Shown here: positions 49,769 to 58,691 of the stretch, piece after piece
How the letters are laid out: every line of letters starts with the position of its first letter
Numbering within the stretch: the first letter of the stretch is position 1
Source of the DNA: a bacterium
GTDB taxonomy: Bacteria > Bacillota > Clostridia > Oscillospirales > Oscillospiraceae
Reading direction: 5' to 3'
Assembly (NCBI GenBank): GCA_004560375.1
Contig: SFVC01000007.1
Span: 10,394-74,393 of the forward strand
Length of the DNA stretch: 64,000 nt
Translations under genes and position numbers: made by a program
The notes under the pieces: model-generated
What the model was told of the DNA's origin: nothing
The model's database searches: none
Seen by the model: only the letters and a program-made list of their open reading frames with translations

Positions 49769-51235
49769 ATGATCACGTTTTTGCTTGCCCTTGCCCTGCT
49801 TGTGGCGGGCTATTTTACCTATGGAAAGCTCATCGAGCGGGTCTTCCGAGTGGACGACCGGCCCACACCCGCTGTGGCCCATCCCGACGGGGTGGACTTC
49901 ATCCCCATGAAGACCTGGCGGGTATTCCTGATCCAGCTGTTGAACATCGCCGGGCTTGGCCCCATCTACGGGGCCATCGCCGGGGCCTGTTGGGGGCCGG
50001 CGGTGTATCTTTGGATCGTCTTTGGCACCATCCTGGGCGGCGGCGTCCATGACTTCCTCTCCGGCATGATGTCCATGCGGAACGACGGCGCTTCCATCTC
50101 CGAGGTGGTGGGGCGGTACATGGGTCGCGCCATCACGCTGCTGATGCGGGTCTTCTCGGTGGTTCTGCTGGTGATGGTGGGGGTAAATTTCGCCGCCGGG
50201 CCCGCCGGACTGCTGGCCCGCCTGACCCCGGACTGGCTCAGCCAGAACATCTGGCTGGTGGTCATCATGCTCTACTATCTTGCCGCTACCTTTCTCCCCA
50301 TCGACAAGATCGTGGGCAAGCTCTATCCTGTCTTTGGCCTGTGCCTCATCGTCATGGCTCTGGGGGTGGGCGGAGCCACCCTCCTGTTCCACGCCTCGGA
50401 TATGCCTGAGCTGACCCTGCCCGCCCTGACCGCCGCCCACCCGGCGGGAACGCCCAAGTGGGCCATGATGTTCGTCACCGTGGCCTGCGGGGCGGTGTCC
50501 GGCTTTCACGCCACCCAGTCCCCCATGATGGCCCGGTGCGTCACCTCCGAGCGGGAGGGCCGCAAGGTGTTCTACGGCGCCATGGTGGCCGAGGGGATCA
50601 TCGCCCTGGTCTGGGCCGCCGCCGGGGTGACCTTTTACACCGAGCACGGCTCCCTGGCCGCCGGCATGGCAGGGCTTCAGGCCGCCATCAACGCCCAGGG
50701 TCAGGGCGGCGTGGTCTTTGACATCTGCACCGGGCTTTTGGGCCCTGTGGGCGGCGTGCTGGCTATGGTGGGCGTCATCGCCTGTCCCATCACCTCCGGG
50801 GACACCGCCTTCCGTTCCGCCCGGCTCACCATCGCCGACTGGTTCAAGCTGGATCAGGCCAACGCCAAGAAACGGGCTTTGCTGGCCGTCCCTCTGCTGG
50901 CGGTGGGCTTTGTCATCGTCAAGCTCCTGCCTTGGACATACCTGTGGCGCTATTTCTCCTGGTCCAACCAGACCTTGGCCATGATCGTGCTGTGGACAGG
51001 GGCGGTGTTTTTACACAAATACGGCTATCCGCCCATTTGCGGCTGGATGGCGGCTCTGCCCGCCGCCTTCATGACCGCCGTCTCCGTGACCTATTTCATT
51101 CAGGCGCCTGAGTGCCTGCGCCTGCCCACCGCTGTCGCCTACCCTGTGGGTATCGTGGCCGCCGTGGTCTGCACGGCCCTCTATGCCGTCAGCTGCCGCG
51201 GCCGGCGGGAGGGCTCTGCAGTCCAATGTCATTAA
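49769..51235 (+). CDS. CstA-family transporter (carbon starvation / pyruvate or peptide uptake)
   Basis: A 488-aa multi-pass membrane protein of the CstA family: IPMKTWRVFLIQLLNIAGLGPIYGAIAGACWGP is split here as FLIQLLNIAGLGPIYGAIAG and CWGPAVYLWIVFG; GGGVHDFLSGMMSMRNDGAS, GFHATQSPMMARCV and CPITSGDTAFRSARL follow. About a dozen hydrophobic helices. Length is that of the shorter Firmicute branch. E. coli relatives CstA/BtsT move pyruvate; here the substrate is open. Last gene of the operon, 10 bp after the ATPase, then a large terminator. Confidence 0.9.
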   Translation: MITFLLALALLVAGYFTYGKLIERVFRVDDRPTPAVAHPDGVDFIPMKTWRVFLIQLLNIAGLGPIYGAIAGACWGPAVYLWIVFGTILGGGVHDFLSGMMSMRNDGASISEVVGRYMGRAITLLMRVFSVVLLVMVGVNFAAGPAGLLARLTPDWLSQNIWLVVIMLYYLAATFLPIDKIVGKLYPVFGLCLIVMALGVGGATLLFHASDMPELTLPALTAAHPAGTPKWAMMFVTVACGAVSGFHATQSPMMARCVTSEREGRKVFYGAMVAEGIIALVWAAAGVTFYTEHGSLAAGMAGLQAAINAQGQGGVVFDICTGLLGPVGGVLAMVGVIACPITSGDTAFRSARLTIADWFKLDQANAKKRALLAVPLLAVGFVIVKLLPWTYLWRYFSWSNQTLAMIVLWTGAVFLHKYGYPPICGWMAALPAAFMTAVSVTYFIQAPECLRLPTAVAYPVGIVAAVVCTALYAVSCRGRREGSAVQCH

Positions 51236-51245
51236 GTTAAGCCAC

Positions 51246-51299
51246 AGCCCCCGCTGATAAGGGTCAAATTTCCCGGTCTGACCCTTAACAGCGGGGGCT
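51246..51299. terminator. Large composite hairpin between convergent operons
   Basis: Outer stem AGCCCCCGCTG (51246-51256) / CAGCGGGGGCT (51289-51299); inner stem TAAGGGTCA (51258-51266) / TGACCCTTA (51279-51287). It separates the plus-strand CstA gene from the convergent epimerase gene. There is little T tract, so it may terminate both directions only weakly. Confidence 0.7.
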
Positions 51300-51439
51300 T
51301 ATTTACGCTGTTCGATTGCTCCACTTCCCTGTTTTTACAACAAGAGAAAACCATAGCCTCCCCGCCATGCCATTCCTCCCCGGGAAGCTCCGCCAGCAGA
51401 TCTCAATGACGGCCGCACCACCAACACGGTGATCCACTA

Positions 51440-52540
51440 CTATGCCATCAGCGGCTCCAATCCTTGCACGCCGGTAATACCCAGGCCCGGGGTGTCCGGC
51501 AGACGGATGATGGGGCCATCAAACCGTGCGCCGCCCTGCACCGGGTTAAACCGGCCCAGGCTGGGGCCGTCCAGATCCACCAGCCGCACGTTCCGCTTGG
51601 CTGCGGCGAACTGGGCCGCCGCCGTGGCGGCCACGCCCCCCTCCAGCATACAGCCCATCATGCAGCCCACACCGTGGGCCTGGGCCAGCCCGCACAGGAG
51701 CTCCGCCTGGTACAGGCCCCCGGTTTTCATCAGCTTGAGGTTGATCAGATCCGCCGCCCTGCGCCGGATGATCTCCACCCCGTCCCGGACGGAAAACACG
51801 GCCTCGTCCGCCAGAATGTCCGTCAACACCCGGCTGGTGACAAACTCCAGTCCCGCCAGATCCTCCGCCCCCACCGGCTGCTCCACCAGCTCCACATCCA
51901 GACCCCGATCCTCCATGGCCCGGATCATACGCACCGCCTCCTTGGGCGTCCAGCCCTGGTTGGCGTCCACCCGCAGACGGGTGCCGGGGGGCACCGCCTC
52001 CCGGATGCGGCACAGGCGCTCCAGATCCCCGGCGCTGTCCCGGCCCACCTTCACCTTGAGGATACGGTAGCCCTCTTCCACCGCCCGGCGGCTGTCCTCC
52101 ACCATGGTCTCCGGCGATCCGGCGCTGATGGTCAGATCCGTTTCCAGAGTATTCCGGAAGCCGCCCAGCAGCTTCCAAAGGGGGCTGCCCAGCTTCTGGC
52201 CCCACAGATCGTACAGCGCCATATCTATGGCCGCCTTGGCGCTGGTGTTATGCACCATGGCGGTGTGGACGCGGTGGAGCAGCTCCTCCCGGGCCTCCAC
52301 GTCCCCGCCGATGAGCTGGGGGCCGATAACCCCCTCCACCGCCCAGGCGATGGAGGGCAAGGTATCCCCGGTGATAACGGCGGTGGCCGGGGCCTCGCCC
52401 CAGCCCACGTGACCGGTGTCGGTGTGCATCGCCAGGACAAGGCTCTCCATGGTCTCCACCGTCCGCAGGGCGGTGCGGAAGGGAGTTTTCAGCGGCACCG
52501 CCAGCTTGAACAGCTTGATCTCCGTGATCCTCACGGGCAT
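51440..52540 (-). CDS. Dipeptide epimerase (L-Ala-D/L-Glu type, enolase superfamily)
   Basis: Converts L-Ala-D-Glu from murein peptides to L-Ala-L-Glu, allowing hydrolysis. 366 aa; the muconate-lactonising-type barrel shows the catalytic KVKVG (K-x-K), the metal ligands LRVDANQGW, LVEQPV and ILADEAVFS, and the second catalytic lysine in LINLKLMKTGG. The C-terminal GCMMGCMLEGGVAATA matches YkfB/YcjG-type epimerases. Last gene of the murein recycling operon, overlapping the GNAT gene by ten bases. Specificity for other dipeptides cannot be excluded. Confidence 0.9.
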   Translation of the reverse strand: MPVRITEIKLFKLAVPLKTPFRTALRTVETMESLVLAMHTDTGHVGWGEAPATAVITGDTLPSIAWAVEGVIGPQLIGGDVEAREELLHRVHTAMVHNTSAKAAIDMALYDLWGQKLGSPLWKLLGGFRNTLETDLTISAGSPETMVEDSRRAVEEGYRILKVKVGRDSAGDLERLCRIREAVPPGTRLRVDANQGWTPKEAVRMIRAMEDRGLDVELVEQPVGAEDLAGLEFVTSRVLTDILADEAVFSVRDGVEIIRRRAADLINLKLMKTGGLYQAELLCGLAQAHGVGCMMGCMLEGGVAATAAAQFAAAKRNVRLVDLDGPSLGRFNPVQGGARFDGPIIRLPDTPGLGITGVQGLEPLMA

Positions 52541-53037
52541 ACCTCCTCCAGCGGCCAGACGTAGCAGCGGCAGTCCACCGGCCAGCGGTCAAACTTGTAG
52601 ACGTAGGGGCGCAGAAAGCGGGCCCCCAGCCCCTCGTATAGTCCCCGGGCCCGGGGGTTGTCCCGCACAACGCAGACGGAAACCCCGTCGCAGCCCATGG
52701 CCCGAGCCCGCTCCCAGACGGTGCGGATCAGCGTTCTGCCCACGCCCCTGCCCTGGCAGGCCCCGTCCACATAGAGGGAACTCAGGTTCAGCCAGCCCTG
52801 GTGATCCGGGTCGGGCTTACAGCCGGTGACCCCAACCGCCTGCCCATCCAGCTCTGCCACCCAGACCTCCTGGCCCGGCTGGGCCAGGGCCCGCGTCCAG
52901 ACCCCTTCCCCCTTCTCCTGGCTGAGGGAGGCGAAATACTCCTCCGGCAGAAGCTCCTGGTAGGTATCCCGCAGGGCCTGGAGGTAGATCCGGGCCAACT
53001 GGGGCACGTCCCCCGGCTTTGCCTTGCGTACGATCAT
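52531..53037 (-). CDS. GNAT family N-acetyltransferase in the murein operon
   Basis: A 168-aa acetyltransferase. YLQALRDTYQELLPEEYFASL is a typical N-terminal helix of this GNAT branch; LYVDGACQGRGVGRTLIRTVWERA is the acetyl-CoA site; CVVRDNPRARGLYEGLGARF closes the domain. ATG 53037 overlaps the stop of the serine hydrolase (ATGA). The substrate may be an amino sugar or a peptide released in recycling (inference from context only). It also overlaps the epimerase start. Confidence 0.88.
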   Translation of the reverse strand: MIVRKAKPGDVPQLARIYLQALRDTYQELLPEEYFASLSQEKGEGVWTRALAQPGQEVWVAELDGQAVGVTGCKPDPDHQGWLNLSSLYVDGACQGRGVGRTLIRTVWERARAMGCDGVSVCVVRDNPRARGLYEGLGARFLRPYVYKFDRWPVDCRCYVWPLEEVCP

Positions 53038-54107
53038 GCCCACCCCTCCTCCTGCGCCGCCTCCAAGATGGCCTGATGGAAGGCCAGGCGGCAGGGATCC
53101 ACGTTTTCAGCCTCCTGCCCGGGGCTGGTGAGCCGGTTGGTCAGCAGCACGCCGCCCACCCCCCGCTCCCGGGACAGGTACAGGCTGGTGCCGGTAAAAC
53201 CGGTGTGCCCGCAGCCCAGGGGGTAGCGGGGGCCGAACTCAAAGCCCAGGCCCCGGCCATAGGGCCCCTCCGTAATGGCCCGGAGGAAGGGGGCCTCCTG
53301 GGTATTGAGATAGAACCGCCCCAGCTCCGCCACCCCGACGGAATCGGAAAACAGCCCCGCATGGCCGCTGATGCCGCCAAAGTAATACCAGGCGTTTCCG
53401 TCGTTGACCTGGCCCACCACCGGCACCCCCTCCGGCCGGAAGCCGTCGAAGGGAATGTCCCGCTCCCGGCACATCCTGCGCTCGATGGCGTTGCCATAGC
53501 AGGAGATGGCCAGCGCCCTGCCGTTCAGCGCCTGCCGCCGGTCAGCCTGGGGGGGCAGATAAGCCAACACAGGGAGATCCAGCGGTTTTCGGACATACTC
53601 CTCCACCGCCTCGGGCAGGGTCAGCCCCGACAGCCGCTCCAGGATCTGTCCGGCCAGCATATAGCCCAGGTCACTGTACACCATGGGCGGTCTGCCGTCC
53701 TCCCCCTCAAAGGCGATGGCCTGTTCCAGCCGCTCCCAGAAAGAGCCCGTGCCCGCGTACAGGGGATACCAGGCGGGCAGTCCCGAGGTGTGGGTCAGCA
53801 GGGAGGCGATGGTGGCTCCAGCCAGCACCCGCCGCAGCCGGACGCTCTCCTCCGGCGCGTCCAGCAGGGGGAGCACCGGCTCGTCCAGATTCAGCTTTCC
53901 CTGGCCGCTGAGGCGCAGCAGGGCCGTGGTGACGAAGAGCTTGGTGAGGGAGGCCAGATCGAACACCGTGTTGACCCCCACGCCGCCGCACTCCCCACGC
54001 ACCCGCACGCCCTGCCGGTCAAAGACGGCGAAGGCCGCCTGGGAAAATAGGCCCTGCTCCTGAAATTCCTCCAGCAGCGTGATGAAGCGTTGATACTGTC
54101 CAGGCAT
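53034..54107 (-). CDS. Beta-lactamase-family serine hydrolase
   Basis: A 357-aa class C beta-lactamase/DD-peptidase fold protein with no signal peptide, hence probably cytosolic. Active-site Ser in SLTK (DLASLTKLFVTTAL), the second box YSD (MVYSDLGYML), and the third HTGFTG in place of KTG. Proteins of this group (EstB/YbbE-like) often sit in mur operons; YbbE/AmiE-cluster homologues act on muropeptide-derived compounds. Between the GH3 hexosaminidase and the GNAT gene. The substrate cannot be determined. Confidence 0.88.
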   Translation of the reverse strand: MPGQYQRFITLLEEFQEQGLFSQAAFAVFDRQGVRVRGECGGVGVNTVFDLASLTKLFVTTALLRLSGQGKLNLDEPVLPLLDAPEESVRLRRVLAGATIASLLTHTSGLPAWYPLYAGTGSFWERLEQAIAFEGEDGRPPMVYSDLGYMLAGQILERLSGLTLPEAVEEYVRKPLDLPVLAYLPPQADRRQALNGRALAISCYGNAIERRMCRERDIPFDGFRPEGVPVVGQVNDGNAWYYFGGISGHAGLFSDSVGVAELGRFYLNTQEAPFLRAITEGPYGRGLGFEFGPRYPLGCGHTGFTGTSLYLSRERGVGGVLLTNRLTSPGQEAENVDPCRLAFHQAILEAAQEEGWA

Positions 54108-54120
54108 ATGGAAGCCTCCT

Positions 54121-55644
54121 TTATTGTCTCAAAAAGCGTTCTACCTGCCGAATGGCCCGACGAGAGTACTCATACAACGGGATGCGAAGAACCGCCTCCG
54201 GCAGCCGCTCCAGCTCGAAGGGGTTACGCAGGGTGGCACAGGCCATGGGCAGGCCAAGCTCCGCCAGCGCCTGAAGCAACTCCAACTGCTCCCGGTAGAT
54301 GGTGGCGTTCAGGCTGCCCGCCACGATGGCGGTGCCCTGGGCCGCCCACCGCAGCAGCTCCTTCCGCTGGGCCTCATCCGGGCGGAGGGGAAGCTCCCTG
54401 GCCTCCCCGCCGAAACGGGCGGCCAGCTCCTCCGCCATGGACAGACGGCTCTCCTTGTCCGTCACCAGGGAGAGCTGCTGCCGGACGGGGCTGAGGAACC
54501 GGGGCCGGGGGCCCAGCTCCAGCGTAACGCCCTGGGGCTGTACGCCCTGCTCCACCGCCCGGGTGAACAGGCCGTCCGCCAGGGCGGCGCACCGGGCCTG
54601 ATCCCCATCGCTCCAGGGGGCGGCGGATCCGGCGTACCGGGCCTTGCAGGCCAGGATGCGCTCCACCGCCCCGTCGATGCGCTCCATGGGCAGGGATCCG
54701 TCCTCCACCGCCTCCCGCAGGAGCTTCAAGGCGGCGCGCACCTCGGGAACGCTCCGGGAGATGCCCACCTGATCCATCCCGGCCTTCACGCTGCGAAGGG
54801 CCCCCTGGGCCACGCCGAAGTGGGCGCGGATGGCGTCCATCTCCATACAGTCGGACACCACCAGCCCCCGGTAGCCCAGCTCCTCCCGGAGCAGGCCGGT
54901 GATCACCTGGGGGGACAGGGTGGAGGGCAGGCCATCCTCCCCGGAAAAGGCCACATGGGCCACCATGATAGCCGGCACGTCCTCCTCCATGGCCATGCGG
55001 AAGGGGAGCAGCTCCAGGGCGCGCAGCTCCTCCCGCCCCTTGGTCACCAGGGCAAAGTCCAGGTGGGGGTCGGTGGCGGTGTCCCCATGGCCGGGGAAAT
55101 GCTTACCTACGGACATGACCCCTGCGTCCCGATAGCCCCGGAGGGCCTCCCGGCCCAGGGCGCACACGGTATCCGCGTCCCGCCCCAGGCTTCGCACGCC
55201 GATCACCGGGTTATCCAGATTGTTGTTGACGTCCAGCACCGGGGCCAGCACAAAGTTGATGCCCACCCCCCGCAACTGCCGCCCCGTCCACAGGGCCGCG
55301 TCATACACCGCCTGGGGGTCTCCCAGAGAGGCCACCGCCATGGCGGAGGGCATCTTCGCCATGCTCTCCGGCAGGCGGGAGACAATGCCCCCCTCCTCGT
55401 CGGAGGAGATCAAGGGCGGTATACCCGTCTCCTCCAGGATCAGCTGCCGCAGATCGGCGCACAGCTTGGACAGCTGCGCTCGATCCCGCTGGTTGTACTG
55501 GAACAGGATCACATTGCCGATCTTTTCCTCCCGCACCAGGCGAACGAACTCCTCGTCCAGCTCCGGCCCGGGCAGACCGGTGACAATCATCTGGCCCAGC
55601 TTTTCCGTCAGGGTCATATCCGCCAGGGATTTCATGGCTTCCAT
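54121..55644 (-). CDS. nagZ: GH3 beta-N-acetylhexosaminidase (NagZ-like)
   Basis: Removes GlcNAc from muropeptides. 507 aa without a signal peptide. The GH3 barrel contains LISSDEEGGIVSRLP, NFVLAPVLDVN, the NagZ-specific loop KHFPGHGDT (catalytic His/Asp dyad), and the nucleophile in VVSDCMEMDAI. A C-terminal domain of about 170 residues (VTLELGPRPRFLSPVRQ onward) makes it longer than E. coli NagZ, as in Bacillus NagZ (YbbD). It lies just downstream of anmK; a hairpin separates the two. Confidence 0.92.
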   Translation of the reverse strand: MEAMKSLADMTLTEKLGQMIVTGLPGPELDEEFVRLVREEKIGNVILFQYNQRDRAQLSKLCADLRQLILEETGIPPLISSDEEGGIVSRLPESMAKMPSAMAVASLGDPQAVYDAALWTGRQLRGVGINFVLAPVLDVNNNLDNPVIGVRSLGRDADTVCALGREALRGYRDAGVMSVGKHFPGHGDTATDPHLDFALVTKGREELRALELLPFRMAMEEDVPAIMVAHVAFSGEDGLPSTLSPQVITGLLREELGYRGLVVSDCMEMDAIRAHFGVAQGALRSVKAGMDQVGISRSVPEVRAALKLLREAVEDGSLPMERIDGAVERILACKARYAGSAAPWSDGDQARCAALADGLFTRAVEQGVQPQGVTLELGPRPRFLSPVRQQLSLVTDKESRLSMAEELAARFGGEARELPLRPDEAQRKELLRWAAQGTAIVAGSLNATIYREQLELLQALAELGLPMACATLRNPFELERLPEAVLRIPLYEYSRRAIRQVERFLRQ

Positions 55645-55665
55645 CGTTTTTCCCCCTCAAACTGT

Positions 55666-55690
55666 CCCCGGGCCGCAGAGCGGCCCGGGG
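55666..55690 (-). other. Intercistronic hairpin between anmK and nagZ
   Basis: Perfect 10-bp stem CCCCGGGCCG (55666-55675) / CGGCCCGGGG (55681-55690), loop CAGAG, without a T run. Probably mRNA processing or partial termination within the operon. Confidence 0.6.
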
Positions 55691-55704
55691 CTGTATGGCA
55701 TGAT

Positions 55705-56886
55705 TTATTGGCTGATTTTGCCCATCACCACGGGATGGGCTGCGCCGGTGGCCGAGGGCACATTGCCGCACATCCCGTGGATGGCCTCATTGGCCAGGAT
55801 GGCGAAGGCCACCGCCTCCTTGGCGTCTCCGTCCAGCCCCAGATCCTCGTTCACCGCCACCTGGAGCTCGGGCAGCAGCGCCCGCAGGTGGCCCAGCAGG
55901 GTCTGGTTATAGCTCCCACCGCCCCCCGCCACCAGGATGGCGGGCAGGCGGGGCAGCTGATGGCGGACGGCATAGGCGATGGTTTCGGCGGTGTAGCGGG
56001 TCACGGTGGCCAGCACCTCCCCCTCCGGGACGGCCAGCTCCCCGGCCTTTCGGTACAGCGCCTCCACAAAGGCCTGATCATACTTCTCCCGCCCGGTGGT
56101 CTTGGGGGGAGGCTGGCGCAGGTAGGGATCTTCCATCAGCCAGGCCAGCAGCGGCCCGTTTACCGGGTGGGCCGCCGCCAGGCGCCCCCCCTCGTCAAAG
56201 CGCAGCGCCCCGCCGGACAGGCGGCCCACAACCGCGTCGATGAGCACGTTGCCCGGCCCGGTGTCGAACGCGATGACCTGGGACAGGGCGCCGTCCCTGG
56301 GCAGAAAGGTGATGTTCCCCATGCCGCCGATGTTTTGCAGCGCCACGTCCTGATCCGGTCGCCGGTAGAGCAGATACTCCGTGTAAGGCACCAAGGGGGC
56401 TCCCTGCCCCCCCGCCGCCATGTCCCGCATCCGGAAGTCGGACACCGCCGGCGCGCCCATCCGCTCGCACAGGACGGACACATCCCCAATCTGATAGGTG
56501 GCGGCGATCTCCCGGCCCAGGTATTCCTCCCGGCCCGGCTGGTGGTAGACGGTCTGACCGTGGCTGCCGACGAGATCCACGTCGGACAGCTCCACCCCCG
56601 CCCGGCGGCACACCGCCACGCAGGCGTCCAGATAGAGCCGGCCCAGCAGCGCGTTCATCCGGCCCAGTTCCCGGCTGCCGCCGAAGGATCCCCCGGCCAG
56701 CTCCAGAATCCGGGCCCGCACCACATCGCTGAAGGGAACGCTGACATAGGCCAGTTGTTCCACCTGGGTATCCAGTCCCCAGCCGGTGATGCGGACAAGG
56801 GCGGCATCCACGCCGTCGGCGGAGGTGCCGCCCATCAGCCCGATCACCAGCTTGGAGCGCTTATCCATCAGCGCACGCAGGCTCAC
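55705..56886 (-). CDS. anmK: Anhydro-N-acetylmuramic acid kinase
   Basis: Opens and phosphorylates 1,6-anhydroMurNAc to MurNAc-6-P, the MurQ substrate. 393 aa; phosphate loop LVIGLMGGTSADGVDAAL, VGSHGQTVYHQP, NIGGMGNITFLP, and AFDTGPGNVLIDAVV (ASKHA fold). VAGGGGSYNQTLL closes the fold. It overlaps the permease gene upstream by four bases. Gram-positives rarely make anhydro sugars themselves, so presence here suggests uptake of turnover products from other bacteria. Confidence 0.95.
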   Translation of the reverse strand: MSLRALMDKRSKLVIGLMGGTSADGVDAALVRITGWGLDTQVEQLAYVSVPFSDVVRARILELAGGSFGGSRELGRMNALLGRLYLDACVAVCRRAGVELSDVDLVGSHGQTVYHQPGREEYLGREIAATYQIGDVSVLCERMGAPAVSDFRMRDMAAGGQGAPLVPYTEYLLYRRPDQDVALQNIGGMGNITFLPRDGALSQVIAFDTGPGNVLIDAVVGRLSGGALRFDEGGRLAAAHPVNGPLLAWLMEDPYLRQPPPKTTGREKYDQAFVEALYRKAGELAVPEGEVLATVTRYTAETIAYAVRHQLPRLPAILVAGGGGSYNQTLLGHLRALLPELQVAVNEDLGLDGDAKEAVAFAILANEAIHGMCGNVPSATGAAHPVVMGKISQ

Positions 56887-57707
56887 TCCTTGACACCTCC
56901 CAGGGCAATGCCCGCCACAAACTGCTTCTGGAGGAAGCAGTACAGAATGAACGGCACCAGGAAGGTGATGGTGGAGCCGGCCATGACGAGGCCGTGATTC
57001 TTTTCAAAGTTGGTGGCCAGCAGGGACAGGGCCACCGGCAGAGTATACCGCGACCGCTCGTTGGTCACCACCAGGGGCCAGATGAAAGAGTTCCAGGTGG
57101 CCACAAAAGTGAAGATGGTCAGCGAGATGGTGGCGGGGCGCACCAGGGGGAGCACCACCTTGAAGAAGATGAAGAACTCCGAGCAGCCGTCGATCTGGGC
57201 CGCCTCGATGAGTACGTCGGGCACGCTTTTCATGAAGGAGCGCATCATCATCACGCCGAAGGCCCCCGCCATCGGGATCACCAGCGCGGCATAGGTGTTC
57301 AGCCAGTTGATCTCCCGCATGATGAGGAACAGGGGGATCAGCGTCACCTGGCTGGGGATCATCATGGTGGCCAGGAGGATCTTGTAGATCAGCTCCTTGT
57401 GGGGGATGGGCTTTTTCTCAAAGCCGTACCCCGCCAGGGCGGAGATAAAACATGTCCACAGACAGGCCAGCACGGCCACAATGGCGCTGTTGATAATAGC
57501 CTGGGTGTAGTTGTTGCGGATGAGGATGGTTTTGTAGTTTGCAAAATCAAAGCTGATGTCCGACAGCTTGAAGTAGGGCGAGTCGGACTGGGTCAGGCTC
57601 ATCAGCACCATGTAGATCAGCGGCATGGTGCACAACAGCATAAACGCCACCACGAACACGATGCCCACCCGGGTGGCCATGGAGGTTTTCCGCTTCAGAT
57701 GGTTCAT
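56883..57707 (-). CDS. Carbohydrate ABC transporter permease (MalG-type)
   Basis: Inner-membrane subunit of a sugar importer. 274 aa, about six helices; the EAA loop reads EAAQIDGCSEFFIFFKVVLPLV, and the N-terminal FMLLCTMPLIYMVLMSLTQS and C-terminal FLQKQFVAGIALGGVKE are typical of MalG/UgpE-type subunits. Overlaps the MalF-type gene and anmK by four bases each. No ATPase gene is in the window, so a shared MsiK/MsmX-type ATPase encoded elsewhere is expected. Confidence 0.93.
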   Translation of the reverse strand: MNHLKRKTSMATRVGIVFVVAFMLLCTMPLIYMVLMSLTQSDSPYFKLSDISFDFANYKTILIRNNYTQAIINSAIVAVLACLWTCFISALAGYGFEKKPIPHKELIYKILLATMMIPSQVTLIPLFLIMREINWLNTYAALVIPMAGAFGVMMMRSFMKSVPDVLIEAAQIDGCSEFFIFFKVVLPLVRPATISLTIFTFVATWNSFIWPLVVTNERSRYTLPVALSLLATNFEKNHGLVMAGSTITFLVPFILYCFLQKQFVAGIALGGVKE

Positions 57708-58642
57708 CGTTTCGCCCCCTTCTTCGGCGTTTTTTCCTTAAAGAACAGATCCTGAATCAGGTTGACAATCAGCACGAACACCAGCAGCACCACCGCCAGG
57801 GCACAGGCGTAGCCCATCTTCCAGTCCTTAAAGGCGGCCTGGTAGATGATGTAGGCCAGGGTCATGGTGGACGTGCCCGGCCCGCCGTAGGTGAGCTGAT
57901 ACACCACGTCGAAGATCTGGAAGGACTGGATAATGCTCAGGGTCACCACCATGTAGGTGATGGGCTTGACGCTGGGCACTGTGATGTGCCAAAACCGCTG
58001 GAGGGGCGTAGCCCCGTCGCAGGTGGCGGCCTCGTGCTGATCCCTGGGGACGCCCTGCACCCCGGCGTAGTAGATCACCAGGAAATAGCCGATGTTCTTC
58101 CAGATCGCCACGATGCACACGCACAGGAAGGCCAGGTTCCCGTCCCCCAGCCAGTTGGGGCCCTTCACCCCAATCTGGCCGAGGGCGGTATTGATCAGCC
58201 CATTTCGCATAAAGACGATATCCCAGACGGCGGAGGCCGCGATGCCGGAGACAATGTACGGGATGAACATCACGCTGCGGGCAAAGCCGCCGAACCGGTT
58301 TTGCAGCTTCTCCGACAGGAAGGCCGCCAGCCCCAGCGAGATGCACACCTGGGCCGGGACGGTGATGATGACGTACTTCACCGTGTTCACCAGCGCCGCC
58401 CGGAATGCCTTGTCGGAAAAGAGCTTGGCATAGTTCTTCCCAAAGACAAATTCCGGCGGGTTGATCATATTGTACTCGGTAAAGCTGTAGTAGATCGCCA
58501 TGAAGATCGTGACGATGCAGAACAGGGTGATGATGATACAGGCCGGCATGATGTAGGCGATACCGTGGAGCGCCTGCCGCCGCTTTCGCGTCATCAGCGG
58601 TCTTTTTCCGGGCAGTGCCCGGGCCTTCTCACCGTTTCTCAT
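57704..58642 (-). CDS. Carbohydrate ABC transporter permease (MalF-type)
   Basis: 312 aa. The basic N-terminus (LPGKRPLMTRKRRQAL) is followed by helix 1 (YIMPACIIITLFCIVTIFMA), then KYVIITVPAQVCISLGLAAF, and the EAA loop is present as EAATCDGATPLQRFWHITVPSV. Partner of the MalG-type subunit, with which it overlaps by four bases; downstream of the lipoprotein gene by 49 bp. Predicted to import MurNAc-containing sugars or muropeptides on the basis of the surrounding genes. Confidence 0.93.
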   Translation of the reverse strand: MRNGEKARALPGKRPLMTRKRRQALHGIAYIMPACIIITLFCIVTIFMAIYYSFTEYNMINPPEFVFGKNYAKLFSDKAFRAALVNTVKYVIITVPAQVCISLGLAAFLSEKLQNRFGGFARSVMFIPYIVSGIAASAVWDIVFMRNGLINTALGQIGVKGPNWLGDGNLAFLCVCIVAIWKNIGYFLVIYYAGVQGVPRDQHEAATCDGATPLQRFWHITVPSVKPITYMVVTLSIIQSFQIFDVVYQLTYGGPGTSTMTLAYIIYQAAFKDWKMGYACALAVVLLVFVLIVNLIQDLFFKEKTPKKGAKR

Positions 58643-58691
58643 TTGGGTTCGCCTCCGTTCCGGTTCCGGCGCCTGGGCCGGGTCTGGCTGG

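Noticed and set aside
51300..51439. Possible gene fragment reading GRTTNTVIHYYAISGS before the epimerase gene
   Set aside because: Only about 17 codons, no start or ribosome site, and it overlaps the end of the convergent epimerase gene; too little to call a pseudogene.
54124..56997. A 957-codon plus-strand open frame opposite nagZ and anmK
   Set aside because: Antisense to two intact genes whose catalytic motifs are all present; the composition is typical of a GC-rich antisense artefact.
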